Shown: positions 31,535 through 40,517 of the stretch, in pieces | Numbering within the stretch: position 1 is the first letter of the stretch | Layout of the letters: each line of letters begins with the position of its first letter | Source: Sphingomonas lutea | GTDB taxonomy: Bacteria; Pseudomonadota; Alphaproteobacteria; Sphingomonadales; Sphingomonadaceae | Assembly: GCF_014396785.1 (NCBI RefSeq) | Contig: NZ_CP060718.1 | Coordinates: 1,384,501-1,448,500, forward strand | DNA: 64,000 nt | Reading direction: 5' to 3' | Notes under the pieces: model-generated | Databases searched by the model: none | Told to the model about the DNA's origin: nothing | Seen by the model: only the letters and a program-made list of their open reading frames with translations | Made by a program: the position numbers and the translations under genes

Positions 31535-33421
31535 ATGAAACTTGCCGCTTCCGTTTCGTTCATTGCTCTCGCTCTGACTGCTTGCGCCACCGCCGCGCCG
31601 CCGCCGGCGACGGCCGCTGCAATGCAGCCTGCCCCGCCGCCCGCGGAGGCGGCTGCAACTGACCAGGCCGCCGCTTATCCGCTGACGCCTGCCGGCGCCG
31701 ATGCTTTCGTCGCCGCGGTCGAAAAGGACCTGTTCGGCTATTCGATCGAAGCGAGCCAGGTGAACTGGGTCAATTCCACCTACATCACCGAAGACACCGA
31801 TGCGCTCGCCGCGCGGATCAACGCCATCGGGACCGAGAAGTCGGTGAAGTACGGTCTCGACGCCGCCAAATATGCGGCCGTCCCGGGCCTCAGCTACGAC
31901 ACCAAGCGCAAGCTCGACATCCTGCGTAACGGGATTGTGCTCCCGGCGCCGACCACGCCGGGCGCGGCGCAGGAGCTGGCGACCATCCAGACCGGCCTTC
32001 AGTCGCAGTACGGCAAGGGCAGGGGGACGCTCAACGGCAAGCCCATCAGCGGCAGCGACATCGAAGCGGAAATGGGCAACCTCAAGCACAGCCCGGCTCA
32101 ATTCGCCGAGATGTGGACGAGCTGGCACGACAATGTCGGCGCGCCGATGAAGAACGACTACGTCAAGATGACGGAGCTTTCGAACGCCGGTGCGAAGGAA
32201 CTTGGCTTTGCCGACACCGGCGCCATGTGGCGCTCCGCCTACGACATGCCGCCCGAGCAATTCGCCGCCGAGACGGAGCGCATGTGGCAGGAGGTGAAGC
32301 CGCTATACATGGCGCTTCACACCTACGTGCGGACTAAGCTCAACCAGAAATATGGCAATGCGGTCCAGCCCCGGACGGGGCCGATCCGCGCCGACCTGCT
32401 CGGCAACATGTGGGCGCAGGAATGGGGCAATATCTACCCGCTCGTCGCGCCGCCGGGCGCGGGCGACGTCGGCTATGACATCACCGACTTGATCGCCGCC
32501 AGGAAGATGGACGAGCTTGGCATGGTCAAGACCGGCGAGGGCTTCTTCTCCTCGCTCGGCTTCGCGCCGCTGCCCGAGACCTTCTACCAGCGCTCGATGT
32601 TCCTGAAACCGCGCGACCGCGAAGTCGTGTGTCACGCATCGGCTTGGAACATCGACAACAAGGACGACCTGCGCATCAAGATGTGCATCAAGCGCAACTC
32701 GGACGATTTCGTGACCATCCACCACGAACTCGGCCACAACTATTACCAGCGCGCCTACAACAAGCAGCCCTATCTCTATCTCAACGGCGCCAATGACGGC
32801 TTCCACGAGGCGATCGGCGATGCCGTCGCGCTGTCGATCACGCCCGAATATCTGGTGCAGATCGGCATGCTTCCGCGCAACCGCGTGCCAAGTGCCGACA
32901 AGGATATTGGCCTGCTGCTTCGCCAGGCGATGGACAAGGTCGCATTCCTGCCCTTCGGCCTGATGATCGACCGCTATCGCTGGGGCATCTACGATGGCTC
33001 GATCTCGCCGGCAGAATATAACAATGCGTGGACCAAGATGCGGCTCGACTATCAGGGCATCCGGCCGCCCGTCGATCGCCCGGCGAACGGCTTCGACGCT
33101 GGCGCGAAATACCATATCCCGGGCGCCGTTCCCTACACCCGCTATTTCCTTGCGCGGATCCTGCAGTTCCAATTCTACAAGGCGGCGTGCGACCAGGCGG
33201 GCTGGACCGGGCCGCTCCACCGCTGCAGCTTCTATGGCAACAAGGAAGTTGGGCGGCGCCTCAACGCCATGCTCGAAATGGGCGCTTCGAAGCCCTGGCC
33301 CGATGCGCTCCAGGCGTTCACTGGCGAACGCCAGATGTCGGGCAAGGCGATGATGGAATATTTCGCCCCGCTTAAGGCCTGGCTTGACCAGCAGAATGCG
33401 GGGGCGACCCCCGGCTGGTGA
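31535..33421 (+). CDS. M2 family (ACE-like) peptidyl-dipeptidase, lipoprotein
   Basis: This 628-residue zinc peptidase is related to angiotensin-converting enzyme. It has a lipoprotein signal peptide with lipobox LTAC (Cys19), then an Ala/Pro-rich linker. The zinc site is HEXXH at His397-His401 (HHELGHNYY) with the third ligand Glu425 in GFHEAIGDAVALS. Late motifs such as PFGLMIDRYRWGIYDG and FYKAACDQAGWTGPLHRCSFYG are typical of ACE homologues. It likely releases dipeptides from peptide C termini in the periplasm. AAGGA precedes the ATG. A strong terminator hairpin follows the stop. Confidence 0.92.
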   Translation: MKLAASVSFIALALTACATAAPPPATAAAMQPAPPPAEAAATDQAAAYPLTPAGADAFVAAVEKDLFGYSIEASQVNWVNSTYITEDTDALAARINAIGTEKSVKYGLDAAKYAAVPGLSYDTKRKLDILRNGIVLPAPTTPGAAQELATIQTGLQSQYGKGRGTLNGKPISGSDIEAEMGNLKHSPAQFAEMWTSWHDNVGAPMKNDYVKMTELSNAGAKELGFADTGAMWRSAYDMPPEQFAAETERMWQEVKPLYMALHTYVRTKLNQKYGNAVQPRTGPIRADLLGNMWAQEWGNIYPLVAPPGAGDVGYDITDLIAARKMDELGMVKTGEGFFSSLGFAPLPETFYQRSMFLKPRDREVVCHASAWNIDNKDDLRIKMCIKRNSDDFVTIHHELGHNYYQRAYNKQPYLYLNGANDGFHEAIGDAVALSITPEYLVQIGMLPRNRVPSADKDIGLLLRQAMDKVAFLPFGLMIDRYRWGIYDGSISPAEYNNAWTKMRLDYQGIRPPVDRPANGFDAGAKYHIPGAVPYTRYFLARILQFQFYKAACDQAGWTGPLHRCSFYGNKEVGRRLNAMLEMGASKPWPDALQAFTGERQMSGKAMMEYFAPLKAWLDQQNAGATPGW

Positions 33422-33430
33422 CATAAAAAA

Positions 33431-33450
33431 GGGCGCCCCGTGGGGCGCCC
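33431..33450. terminator. Bidirectional intrinsic terminator
   Basis: GGGCGCCCC and GGGGCGCCC form a perfect 9-base stem with a two-base loop. It has AAAAAA on its left and TTTCATT on its right, so it can end the M2 peptidase transcript on the plus strand. On the minus strand, where the tail reads TTTTTT, it can end the small membrane protein transcript. Confidence 0.9.
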
Positions 33451-33476
33451 TTTCATTGTCGAATGAAGGAAAAGGC

Positions 33477-33869
33477 CTAAAGGGTCGCGCCGGTTTCCTT
33501 CAGCGTCAGAGCCTCCTCGGCGATGTCGGACTGGCTTTTGCCCCGGTTCGAACGGCGCGACTTGGTGCCCATGTTGGTGCTGCTGCCGGTGCTCCCGCTG
33601 CCGATGAGCGATTCGTTGCCGAAGTCGTCCTCGGTCGATCCCATGCTCTGCTTCCATTCGCCGAGCTGATCGGTGAGGTTATTGATCTGGTCGGTGATCT
33701 GGGCGCGCTTCGACCACAGAAACAGGCCCGTGGCGGCGGCGCCGGCGGCGACGGCCGCGGCTGCGACGGGCTTCTCCCGGGCGATGTCGAGCACGCCTCC
33801 GCTATACTGGTTGCGGCCGGTGGGGTTGTTGCTCTTCGACGTACGATTGTTACGCTTGGTACTTGCCAC
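33477..33869 (-). CDS. Hypothetical protein with one membrane helix and a basic N terminus
   Basis: I do not recognise this 130-residue protein. It begins with a basic, Asn-rich segment (ASTKRNNRTSKSNNPTGRNQYS), then a single Ala/Gly membrane helix (PVAAAAVAAGAAATGLFLW), a short coiled segment (AQITDQINNLTDQLGEWKQSM) and a Ser/Thr/Gly-rich tail. I chose the GTG at 33869 because GAGGAGAG lies 8 bases upstream; a second GTG at 33884 overlaps that site. It is expressed towards the shared terminator at 33431-33450. Confidence 0.65.
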   Translation of the reverse strand: MASTKRNNRTSKSNNPTGRNQYSGGVLDIAREKPVAAAAVAAGAAATGLFLWSKRAQITDQINNLTDQLGEWKQSMGSTEDDFGNESLIGSGSTGSSTNMGTKSRRSNRGKSQSDIAEEALTLKETGATL

Positions 33870-33975
33870 GTGGGCTCTCCTCACATGTTGTTACGCCTCC
33901 TCAAACGATTGAAGGCGCTAGCTGTTGCCGCCTTTTCGGCGCCAGCGGTGAGGAGAGGCCGTGGTGCGACGAGGT

Positions 33976-34464
33976 TCAGGAGGTCTGCATTTGCTCGAGC
34001 ATATGCTCCGCGCTCGACGCGCGATATTCGCCCGGCGCTTCGACGTTGAGTTGCTCGACAACGCCGTCGTTGACCAGCATCGAATAACGCTGGCTGCGCT
34101 TGCCCATGCCGAACTTGGCGCCGTCCATGCTGAGTCCGATGGCGTCGGAAAATTCGCCATTGCCGTCGGCCAGCATGGTGATGTCCCGCGATCCGTCGCG
34201 TTCGCCCCAGGCTGCCATAACGAACGGGTCGTTGACCGACACGCAGGCGATTTCGTCGATGCCGCCGGCCTTCAGGTCACCCGCTTTCTCGACAAAAGAC
34301 GGCATGTGCCGGGCCGAGCAGGTGGGGGTGAACGCGCCGGGAACCGCGAACAAGGCGACCTTCTTGCCGCCGAAATATTCGCTGGTGGTGGTCTGCTGCG
34401 GGCCGTCCGGGGTGGCGATGGCCAGCGGCATGTCGGGCAGCTTGTCGCCCACTTGAATGGTCAT
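33976..34464 (-). CDS. Peroxiredoxin, Prx5 type
   Basis: This 162-residue thiol peroxidase reduces hydrogen and alkyl peroxides. The peroxidatic Cys is in the family motif VPGAFTPTCSARHMP. WGERDGSRDITMLADGNGEFSDAIGLSMD is characteristic of Prx5/AhpE-like proteins that use glutaredoxin or glutathione. The ATG at 34464 (MTIQVGDKLPD) is preceded by GAGGAG; the much longer frame upstream is a yqgE shadow. It is divergent from yqgE. Confidence 0.92.
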   Translation of the reverse strand: MTIQVGDKLPDMPLAIATPDGPQQTTTSEYFGGKKVALFAVPGAFTPTCSARHMPSFVEKAGDLKAGGIDEIACVSVNDPFVMAAWGERDGSRDITMLADGNGEFSDAIGLSMDGAKFGMGKRSQRYSMLVNDGVVEQLNVEAPGEYRASSAEHMLEQMQTS

Positions 34465-34566
34465 GGTCGTATCTCCTCGTGTCGGGAAGTCAGGGCGGCA
34501 GATAGGCTCGGCAGACCGCGCCCTCAAGCCTTGCTCGCGGCGGGCCGTAGCACCATTTTCGAACGC

Positions 34567-35142
34567 GTGAGCGATCCGCCGAACTTCCTGTCGGGCAAGC
34601 TGCTGCTGGCGATGCCTGGAATGGCCGACCCGCGCTTCGAGCGGGCCGTGATTGCGCTGTGCGTCCATGACGAAAATGGCGCGATTGGCATCGGGATCGG
34701 CCACAAGCGTGCGGGCATCGGCTTTCGCGGGCTGCTCAAGCAGCTCGACATCGATCCGGGCGAAGCACCTGATGGCGCGGTGCACCACGGCGGGCCGGTC
34801 GAGCCCGGGCGCGGCTTCGTTCTCCATTCGACCGACTGGGGCGGTCAGGACACGCTTCATGTCACCAGCGGCAGCGAACCCCTGTTCGCTATGACCGGGA
34901 CCATCGACGTGCTCCGCGCCATCGCCGAAGGACGCGGCCCGGCCAAATGGATCGTGGCGTTGGGCTATGCCGGCTGGGGCGAGCACCAGCTCGACGAGGA
35001 GATGACGCGCCACGGCTGGTTCGCGGCGGCAGGTCGCGAGCGCATCCTGTTCGATACGCCGACCGACGAGCGGTGGGGCGAATCGTTCAAGGCCGAAGGC
35101 ATCGACCCGCGCTTGCTGACAAGCGAGACCGGGGTCGCCTGA
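34567..35142 (+). CDS. YqgE/AlgH family protein
   Basis: This 191-residue member of the UPF0301 family has the signature FLSGKLLLAMPGMADPRFERAV, then AIGIGIGHKRAG, VHHGGPVEPGRGFVLHS and the late WIVALGYAGWGEHQLDEE. The biochemical role of the family is not established; AlgH was named for an alginate phenotype in Pseudomonas. The GTG at 34567 gives MSDPPNFLSGKLLLAM. ahcY with its putative operator follows. Confidence 0.9.
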   Translation: MSDPPNFLSGKLLLAMPGMADPRFERAVIALCVHDENGAIGIGIGHKRAGIGFRGLLKQLDIDPGEAPDGAVHHGGPVEPGRGFVLHSTDWGGQDTLHVTSGSEPLFAMTGTIDVLRAIAEGRGPAKWIVALGYAGWGEHQLDEEMTRHGWFAAAGRERILFDTPTDERWGESFKAEGIDPRLLTSETGVA

Positions 35143-35148
35143 ATCAAC

Positions 35149-35168
35149 ATATAAAGAATCCTTTATAT
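35149..35168. promoter_or_regulatory. Probable SahR-type operator upstream of ahcY
   Basis: The 20-base inverted repeat ATATAAAGAATCCTTTATAT has perfect 8-base arms (35149-35156 and 35161-35168) and stands out as the most AT-rich patch in the area. It lies about 80 bases upstream of ahcY. ArsR-family SahR regulators of methionine/SAH genes in proteobacteria recognise ATAAAG..CTTTAT palindromes. The match is by pattern and location; no sahR gene is in the window. Confidence 0.65.
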
Positions 35169-35249
35169 TTGCCTTTGGCTTGGCTCGCGGCTAGGGGCGG
35201 CGGCGACGCGCACATGCGCACCCCCTCGATCTGATCCGGAGACTCTCAC

Positions 35250-36662
35250 GTGGCTACGCAGGCTGAAACCCGTTTCAACGACTATGTCGTCAAGGACCTC
35301 GGCCTCGCCGACTTCGGTCGCAAGGAGATCGAGATCGCCGAGACGGAGATGCCCGGCTTGATGGCGCTGCGCGAAGAATTTGGTGGATCGAAGCCCTTGA
35401 AGGGCGCGCGCATCACCGGCTCGCTTCACATGACGATCCAGACCGCGGTGCTGATCGAGACGCTTGCCGACCTCGGCGCCGAAATCCGCTGGGCCTCGTG
35501 CAACATCTATTCGACTCAGGACCATGCCGCCGCGGCCATCGCCGCGCGCAACATTCCGGTGTTCGCGGTCAAGGGCGAGACCCTTGAGGAATATTGGGAT
35601 TACGCCGCGCGCATCTTCGATTGGGGGCAGGACGAAACCTGCAACATGATCCTGGACGACGGCGGCGACGCCACCATGTTTGCCCTGTGGGGCGCGCGGG
35701 TCGAAGCGGGCGAGACGCTGTTCACGCCGTCAAACGAAGAAGAGGAGATCTTCGTCGCCACGCTGCAGCGCTTCCTCAAGGAGCGTCCGGGCTATCTCAC
35801 CAAGACGGTAGCCAACATCAAGGGCGTCAGCGAAGAAACGACCACCGGGGTCCACCGCCTGTACGAGCTCGCCAAGCAGGGCAAGCTCCCGTTCCCGGCG
35901 ATCAACGTCAACGACAGCGTCACCAAGTCGAAGTTCGACAACCTTTACGGCTGCAAGGAAAGCCTCGTCGATGCGATCCGCCGCGCGACCGACGTCATGC
36001 TGGCCGGCAAAGTCGCGGTGGTCGCGGGCTTCGGCGACGTCGGCAAGGGTTCGGCCGCTTCGCTCCGCAATGGCGGTGCGCGCGTGCTGGTGACCGAAGT
36101 GGATCCGATCTGTGCGCTTCAGGCGGCGATGGAAGGCTATGAAGTCGTGACGATGGAAGAGGCCGCGCCGCGCGCCGACATCTTTGTCACCGCGACGGGC
36201 AACATGGACGTCATCACGCTCGACCACATGCGGGCGATGAAGAACATGGCGATCGTGTCAAACATCGGCCACTTCGACAGCGAAATCCAGATCGGTGCGC
36301 TGGCCAACATGAAGTGGACCGAGATCAAGCCGCAGGTCGACGAGGTTGAATTCCCCGACGGCAAGAAGATCATCGTGCTGTCGAAGGGCCGTCTGGTGAA
36401 CCTCGGCAATGCCACGGGTCACCCGAGCTTCGTCATGTCCTCGTCCTTCACCAACCAGGTGCTTGCGCAGATCGAGCTGTGGACCAAGTCGAACCAATAC
36501 AAGAACGACGTCTACGTCTTGCCCAAGCATCTCGACGAGAAGGTCGCGCGGCTCCACCTCGGCAAGCTCGGCGTGCATCTCACCGAACTGAACGAGAAGC
36601 AGGCGGCATATATCGGCGTCCCGCCCGAAGGGCCGTTCAAGCCGGACCATTACCGCTACTGA
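35250..36662 (+). CDS. ahcY: Adenosylhomocysteinase (SAH hydrolase)
   Basis: AhcY splits S-adenosylhomocysteine into homocysteine and adenosine, relieving product inhibition of methyltransferases. The 470-residue enzyme shows the substrate motif [16 protein letters not shown], the NAD-binding [30 protein letters not shown], and the C-terminal pair [12 protein letters not shown] and FKPDHYRY. The GTG start has a CCGGAGA ribosome-binding site 8 bases upstream. It is likely controlled by the palindrome at 35149-35168. divL follows on the same strand after 78 bases. Confidence 0.97.
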   Translation: MATQAETRFNDYVVKDLGLADFGRKEIEIAETEMPGLMALREEFGGSKPLKGARITGSLHMTIQTAVLIETLADLGAEIRWASCNIYSTQDHAAAAIAARNIPVFAVKGETLEEYWDYAARIFDWGQDETCNMILDDGGDATMFALWGARVEAGETLFTPSNEEEEIFVATLQRFLKERPGYLTKTVANIKGVSEETTTGVHRLYELAKQGKLPFPAINVNDSVTKSKFDNLYGCKESLVDAIRRATDVMLAGKVAVVAGFGDVGKGSAASLRNGGARVLVTEVDPICALQAAMEGYEVVTMEEAAPRADIFVTATGNMDVITLDHMRAMKNMAIVSNIGHFDSEIQIGALANMKWTEIKPQVDEVEFPDGKKIIVLSKGRLVNLGNATGHPSFVMSSSFTNQVLAQIELWTKSNQYKNDVYVLPKHLDEKVARLHLGKLGVHLTELNEKQAAYIGVPPEGPFKPDHYRY

Positions 36663-36740
36663 TCGGACGCCGGTTTTATCCCCGGCTTTCCAATCGAATA
36701 GCTTCCTTTTGCGCACCCGCTGGCCCTATGTATTCCCGCG

Positions 36741-39104
36741 ATGGGGATAGGGGGTCTTCCGGCGTCTGTCTGGGCGGTTGTCGTGCTCGCGCTGCTGTGG
36801 CTGGCGATCGGCGTGGCGATAGCCGTGGTTGCGGCCCGCCGTTTCCACCTGGCGGAGCGCGTACTTGGTGCTGCGCGGTCAAGCTCGACCTTGCTGGACC
36901 TGAATCCCGCGCGGCCGCTGTTGGTGCGGCCCGACGGCAAGATAGAAATAGATGCGCAGCTTCAGCGCGATCTTGGTCTCGCGGGCTCCGCGGACCGTTT
37001 TGAGGACCTCGCGTCAAGCGCGAGCGGCATCGCGCGCGCCGACCTAGACGATCTGCGAGCCAGCCTGGACAGCGCGCGCTTGTCAGGCGGGCGGGTGTCG
37101 TGCCGGATCCACGCCAACAATGATGCGCGGGCGTTCGAGGTTCGGGGTGGCCCAGCGCCGGCGGAAGAGCCGGCCGGGTCGGTGCTCCTGTGGTTCTTCG
37201 ACACCAGTAGCAGTGAAGAAGACCGCGCTCGCCTTTCTCTGCGTCTGCGCCAGACGGAAGGCGCGCTCGATTCGCTGACTCATCTGATCGAGGCTGCGCC
37301 GTTCCCGATGTGGTATCGTGGGCCGGACCTGAAGTTGGGCCTGGTCAACAGCGCCTTCGTTGTCGCCGTGGAAGGCCGCGACGCCGCCGACGTGATCAAC
37401 CGTGGATCGGAGCTGTTCGAGGCGGAAGGCGAGGATAGCGCAATCGCGTCGGCCAGAACCGCCCAGCAAAGCGGCCGGGTCGATTCCCGCCTCCACGCCG
37501 CGATCATCGGCGGGGAGCGGCGCATGCTCCGCATCGTCAACGTGCCGCTGGCGACGGGCGCGGTCGCCGGGTTCGCGATCGATGTCCAGGACCTCGAAGA
37601 TGCGCGGCACGAGCTCAGCCGACACATTGAATCTCAGCGTGAAATCGCTGACCGGATGACCGCGGGCACGGCCCAATTCGATGGCGAGCGAAACCTCAGC
37701 TTCTTCAACCGCCCGTTCGCCGCGATGGTCCAGATCGAGCCCGACTGGCTCGCCGAAAAACCCGAGTTCGATCGCCTCCTCGAACGGATGCGCGACAACC
37801 AGCGCGTCCCGGAAAACCGCGATTTCCCGCAATGGAAGGAGGAACGGCGCAACTGGTTCACCAGCGCCGACGAGGTGATCGAGGAAGAATGGATGTTGCC
37901 CGGAGGCGACCATTTGCGCGTCGTGGCGCAGCCGCTTCCCGACGGCGGGCTCCGCCTAATTCTCGAGGACCGGACCGAGCAGCTCCGCCTGGCATCGGCG
38001 CGTGACACCCTACTGCGTGTCCGCACTGCAACCTTTGACAACCTCTATGAAGCGATCAGCGTTTTCGCCAGCGATGGCCGTCTCTACTTGTGGAACCGTC
38101 GATTTCGCGACGATTGGGAGATGGACGAGGAGTGGCTCACGGCTCACCCCCGCGTCGATGAACTGGTGCCGGCAATGGCGCGCAAACTGGTCAACCCGAC
38201 CGCCGCTGCGCAGATCCGGGAACTGGTTCGTGAAACGACCAATGAGCGCAAGTCGTCCACCGGACGAATCTCGATGACCGACGGTCGCCACTTCCAGTTC
38301 GCCGCCGTCCCTCTGCCCGACGGAAATGCGCTGTTCACAATGGTCGACGTGACGGATTCCACCAGGATCGAGGCGGCGCTGCGGGAGCGCGCGGCGGCGT
38401 TGGAAGAAGCCGACAGGGTCAAGACCGACTTCGTGGCCAATGTCAGCTATGAGCTTCGAACCCCGTTGACGTCGATCGGCGGGTTCTCGGAAATGCTGGC
38501 GGGCGGCTATGCCGGCAAGCTCACGCCTAAGGCAAAGGACTATGTCGACGCCATCCTGGAGGCCGTCGGGCGCTTGTCGAAGCTGGTCGACGACGTCCTT
38601 GATCTCACCACCGGCGATTCGCGATCGGTTGCGCTTGAAAGGGAGCGTGTCGATATCGCCGGCCTTTGCCGAACCGCGGTCGAAACCGTGCGGCCACGCG
38701 CAGAGGAGAAATCGCAAAAGCTGGAATCGACCATCGAGTCCAGCGCAGGGTTTGTTTTCGGCGATGCTCGGCGCTTGCGGGAATCGGTCGAACATGTGCT
38801 TCAGAATGCGATCGCCTACACGGACAGCAACGGCCGAATCCAGCTGTTGGCGGAGGGCGACGCCAATCGGGTGACCGTTCGCATTAGCGATAACGGATCC
38901 GGCATCGCGCAAGAGGACATCCCGCGCGTTTTCAACCGCTTCGACCGTGTGGTCGAAGTCGGGGTGCGGGGGGAAGCCGCGCTCGGCCTTGGCCTGCCGC
39001 TGACCCGTCAATTCATTGAGGCGCACGGCGGGACGGTCGAGCTGGAATCGCAGCAAGGGAAGGGGACAAAGGTGACCCTTACGATTCCACGTGGCGCCAA
39101 ATGA
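36741..39104 (+). CDS. divL: DivL-like cell-cycle pseudokinase (Tyr in place of the phospho-accepting His)
   Basis: The protein has 787 residues. An N-terminal membrane helix (WAVVVLALLWLAIGVAIAVVAA) is followed by several PAS-like domains (about 270-540). The HisKA dimerisation domain reads FVANVSYELRTPLTSIGGF: Tyr570 occupies the position of the phospho-accepting His of ordinary kinases (NVSHELRTPL). The ATPase domain looks intact, with an N-box VEHVLQNAIAY, G1 ISDNGSGIAQ and G2 ALGLGLPLTRQF. In Caulobacter, DivL has the same Tyr and length and steers CckA in the CtrA cell-cycle pathway. The neighbourhood ahcY-divL-tsaE also supports DivL. It overlaps tsaE by ATGA. Confidence 0.9.
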   Translation: MGIGGLPASVWAVVVLALLWLAIGVAIAVVAARRFHLAERVLGAARSSSTLLDLNPARPLLVRPDGKIEIDAQLQRDLGLAGSADRFEDLASSASGIARADLDDLRASLDSARLSGGRVSCRIHANNDARAFEVRGGPAPAEEPAGSVLLWFFDTSSSEEDRARLSLRLRQTEGALDSLTHLIEAAPFPMWYRGPDLKLGLVNSAFVVAVEGRDAADVINRGSELFEAEGEDSAIASARTAQQSGRVDSRLHAAIIGGERRMLRIVNVPLATGAVAGFAIDVQDLEDARHELSRHIESQREIADRMTAGTAQFDGERNLSFFNRPFAAMVQIEPDWLAEKPEFDRLLERMRDNQRVPENRDFPQWKEERRNWFTSADEVIEEEWMLPGGDHLRVVAQPLPDGGLRLILEDRTEQLRLASARDTLLRVRTATFDNLYEAISVFASDGRLYLWNRRFRDDWEMDEEWLTAHPRVDELVPAMARKLVNPTAAAQIRELVRETTNERKSSTGRISMTDGRHFQFAAVPLPDGNALFTMVDVTDSTRIEAALRERAAALEEADRVKTDFVANVSYELRTPLTSIGGFSEMLAGGYAGKLTPKAKDYVDAILEAVGRLSKLVDDVLDLTTGDSRSVALERERVDIAGLCRTAVETVRPRAEEKSQKLESTIESSAGFVFGDARRLRESVEHVLQNAIAYTDSNGRIQLLAEGDANRVTVRISDNGSGIAQEDIPRVFNRFDRVVEVGVRGEAALGLGLPLTRQFIEAHGGTVELESQQGKGTKVTLTIPRGAK

Positions 39105-39535
39105 TCCTGGAGGACGAGGCAGCGACTCACGCTTTTGGGGAACGTCTCTCCGCGCTGGCGCGAGTGGGGGACGTGATCACGCTTTCCGGGCCGCTCGGAG
39201 TGGGGAAAACGTCGCTTGCTCGCGGGTTTCTCGCCGGACTCGGCCATCAAAGCGAGGTGCCTAGCCCGACCTTCGCCATCGTTCAGCCCTATGAACAGTT
39301 GGATCCGCCCGTTTGGCATGTCGATTTGTACCGGATCGAGGACCCCTCGGAGCTAGAGCAGATCGGCCTCGATGCCGCGGACGATGCGGTGTTGCTCGTC
39401 GAATGGCCGGAGCGGGCAGGGGCGGCGGCGTGGCCCGACGCGCTCAGGCTGTCGCTCGCGGTCGATGATGCTGGCGCACGGCGCTTGACAGCGGATGTGC
39501 CCCCGGCATGGGAGGCGCGATGGTTTCGCCAATGA
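39101..39535 (+). CDS. tsaE: tRNA threonylcarbamoyladenosine biosynthesis ATPase TsaE
   Basis: TsaE is the ATPase partner of TsaD/TsaB in making t6A37 of ANN-decoding tRNAs. The 144-residue protein has Walker A GPLGVGKTSLARGFL, the switch segment SPTFAIVQPYE, and WHVDLYRIEDPSELEQIGLD. It overlaps divL upstream and the amgK fragment downstream, both by ATGA. MtaB, encoded at 13605, acts on the t6A this pathway produces. Confidence 0.95.
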   Translation: MILEDEAATHAFGERLSALARVGDVITLSGPLGVGKTSLARGFLAGLGHQSEVPSPTFAIVQPYEQLDPPVWHVDLYRIEDPSELEQIGLDAADDAVLLVEWPERAGAAAWPDALRLSLAVDDAGARRLTADVPPAWEARWFRQ

Positions 39536-40248
39536 CCCCGCCGCCGCACGCCCAGGCGTTCCTTGCCACTTGCGGGTGGGAAGATGCGCAGATTCTGCCG
39601 CTGGCCGGCGATGCGTCGTTCCGCCGTTATTTCCGCGTCGTCGATGGTTCGCGCAGCGCCGTCCTGATGGATGCGCCCCCGCCGCATGAAGATCCGCGGC
39701 CGTTCATCGCCGTTGCCGAATGGCTGGTTTCGCGAGGGTTGAGCGCACCGGCGATCCTCGCGCGCGATCTTGAACGGGGGCTGCTGTTGCTCGACGATTT
39801 CGGCAACGGACGTCTGCGTGAAACGCTGGACACCGATCCCGGCCGAGAGCGCGATTTATATGCGCTGGCGACGGACCTGCTCGTCGACCTTCACCGGCAT
39901 CCTGCCATGCCTGGCCTTCCCATCCACGGCCTCGATCAATGGCTGGAGGAAGTTCAGTTGTTCATCGACTGGTATTGTCCGGCAGTCGAGGCGCAGGTGG
40001 ATGTCGAGGGATATCGGTCGGCCTGGACCGAAGTGCTCCGCCCGGTAGCGTCGGACGGCCTCGGCCCGGTCACCGTGCTTCGCGACTACCATGCCGAAAA
40101 CATCATGCTGGTCGACGGGCGCGAGGGCGTTGCCCATTTCGGGTTGCTCGACTTCCAGGACGCGCTTGCTGGGCATCCCGCCTATGACTTGGCGTCGGTT
40201 CTCGAGGACGCGCGGCGCGATGTGCCCCGGGGATCGAGCGTGAGATGA
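39532..40248 (+). CDS. amgK: AmgK-like N-acetylmuramate/N-acetylglucosamine kinase, N-terminal part (frame broken)
   Basis: This aminoglycoside-phosphotransferase-fold sugar kinase phosphorylates the anomeric position of MurNAc, supplying MurU. The 238 residues include the N-lobe (LAGDASFRRYFRVVDGSRSAVLMDAPPP), the catalytic loop VLRDYHAENIML and the metal-binding GLLDFQDALAGHPAYDLASVLEDARRD. It then ends abruptly with VPRGSSVR. The missing C-terminal helices are encoded in the next frame from 40245. Adding one base within CCCCGGGG (40225-40232 region) would restore VPRGIEREMMDRY and one protein of about 328 residues (39532-40517). It starts at the ATGA shared with tsaE. Confidence 0.82.
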   Translation: MTPPPHAQAFLATCGWEDAQILPLAGDASFRRYFRVVDGSRSAVLMDAPPPHEDPRPFIAVAEWLVSRGLSAPAILARDLERGLLLLDDFGNGRLRETLDTDPGRERDLYALATDLLVDLHRHPAMPGLPIHGLDQWLEEVQLFIDWYCPAVEAQVDVEGYRSAWTEVLRPVASDGLGPVTVLRDYHAENIMLVDGREGVAHFGLLDFQDALAGHPAYDLASVLEDARRDVPRGSSVR

Positions 40249-40517
40249 TGGACCGCTATATGGCGTCGACCGCCGACGCTGCCTCGTTCGAGCGTGCCTA
40301 TTGGGCGCTTGCGGCGCAGCGCAACACGCGCATTCTCGGCGTTTTCACGCGCCTGTGGAAGCGCGACAACAAGCCCGGCTACCGGCGCTTCCAGCCGCGC
40401 ATGTGGGGGCTTTTGGAACGCGATCTTGCGCAGCCGCACCTGGCGCCGGTGCGCGACTGGTTCGATGCGAACCTGGCCGAGGAATATCGCCGCCTGCCGT
40501 GGAAGCAGGCAGCATGA
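40245..40517 (+). CDS. AmgK-like kinase, C-terminal part (separate frame)
   Basis: These 90 residues (MMDRYMASTADAASFERAYWAL, AQRNTRILGVFTRLWKRDNKPGY, PRMWGLLERDLAQPHLAPVRDWFD) are the typical C-terminal helical domain of AmgK-type kinases and are not known as a protein on their own. The ATG overlaps the stop of the N-terminal part in an ATGA, so it could be made by reinitiation as a second subunit. The simpler reading is a one-base deletion in the gene or in the assembly. It overlaps murU by ATGA. Confidence 0.75.
   Translation: MMDRYMASTADAASFERAYWALAAQRNTRILGVFTRLWKRDNKPGYRRFQPRMWGLLERDLAQPHLAPVRDWFDANLAEEYRRLPWKQAA

Noticed and set aside
35142..35250. An SAH or SAM riboswitch ahead of ahcY
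   Set aside because: I could not fit a pseudoknot or the conserved cores of the known SAH or SAM-II elements; the inverted repeat fits a protein operator better.
40222..40248. Programmed -1 ribosomal frameshift in amgK
   Set aside because: The bases around the break are read as GTG CCC CGG GGA in frame, which is not an X-XXY-YYZ slippery heptamer, and no clear downstream pseudoknot is visible. A deletion or assembly error is simpler.
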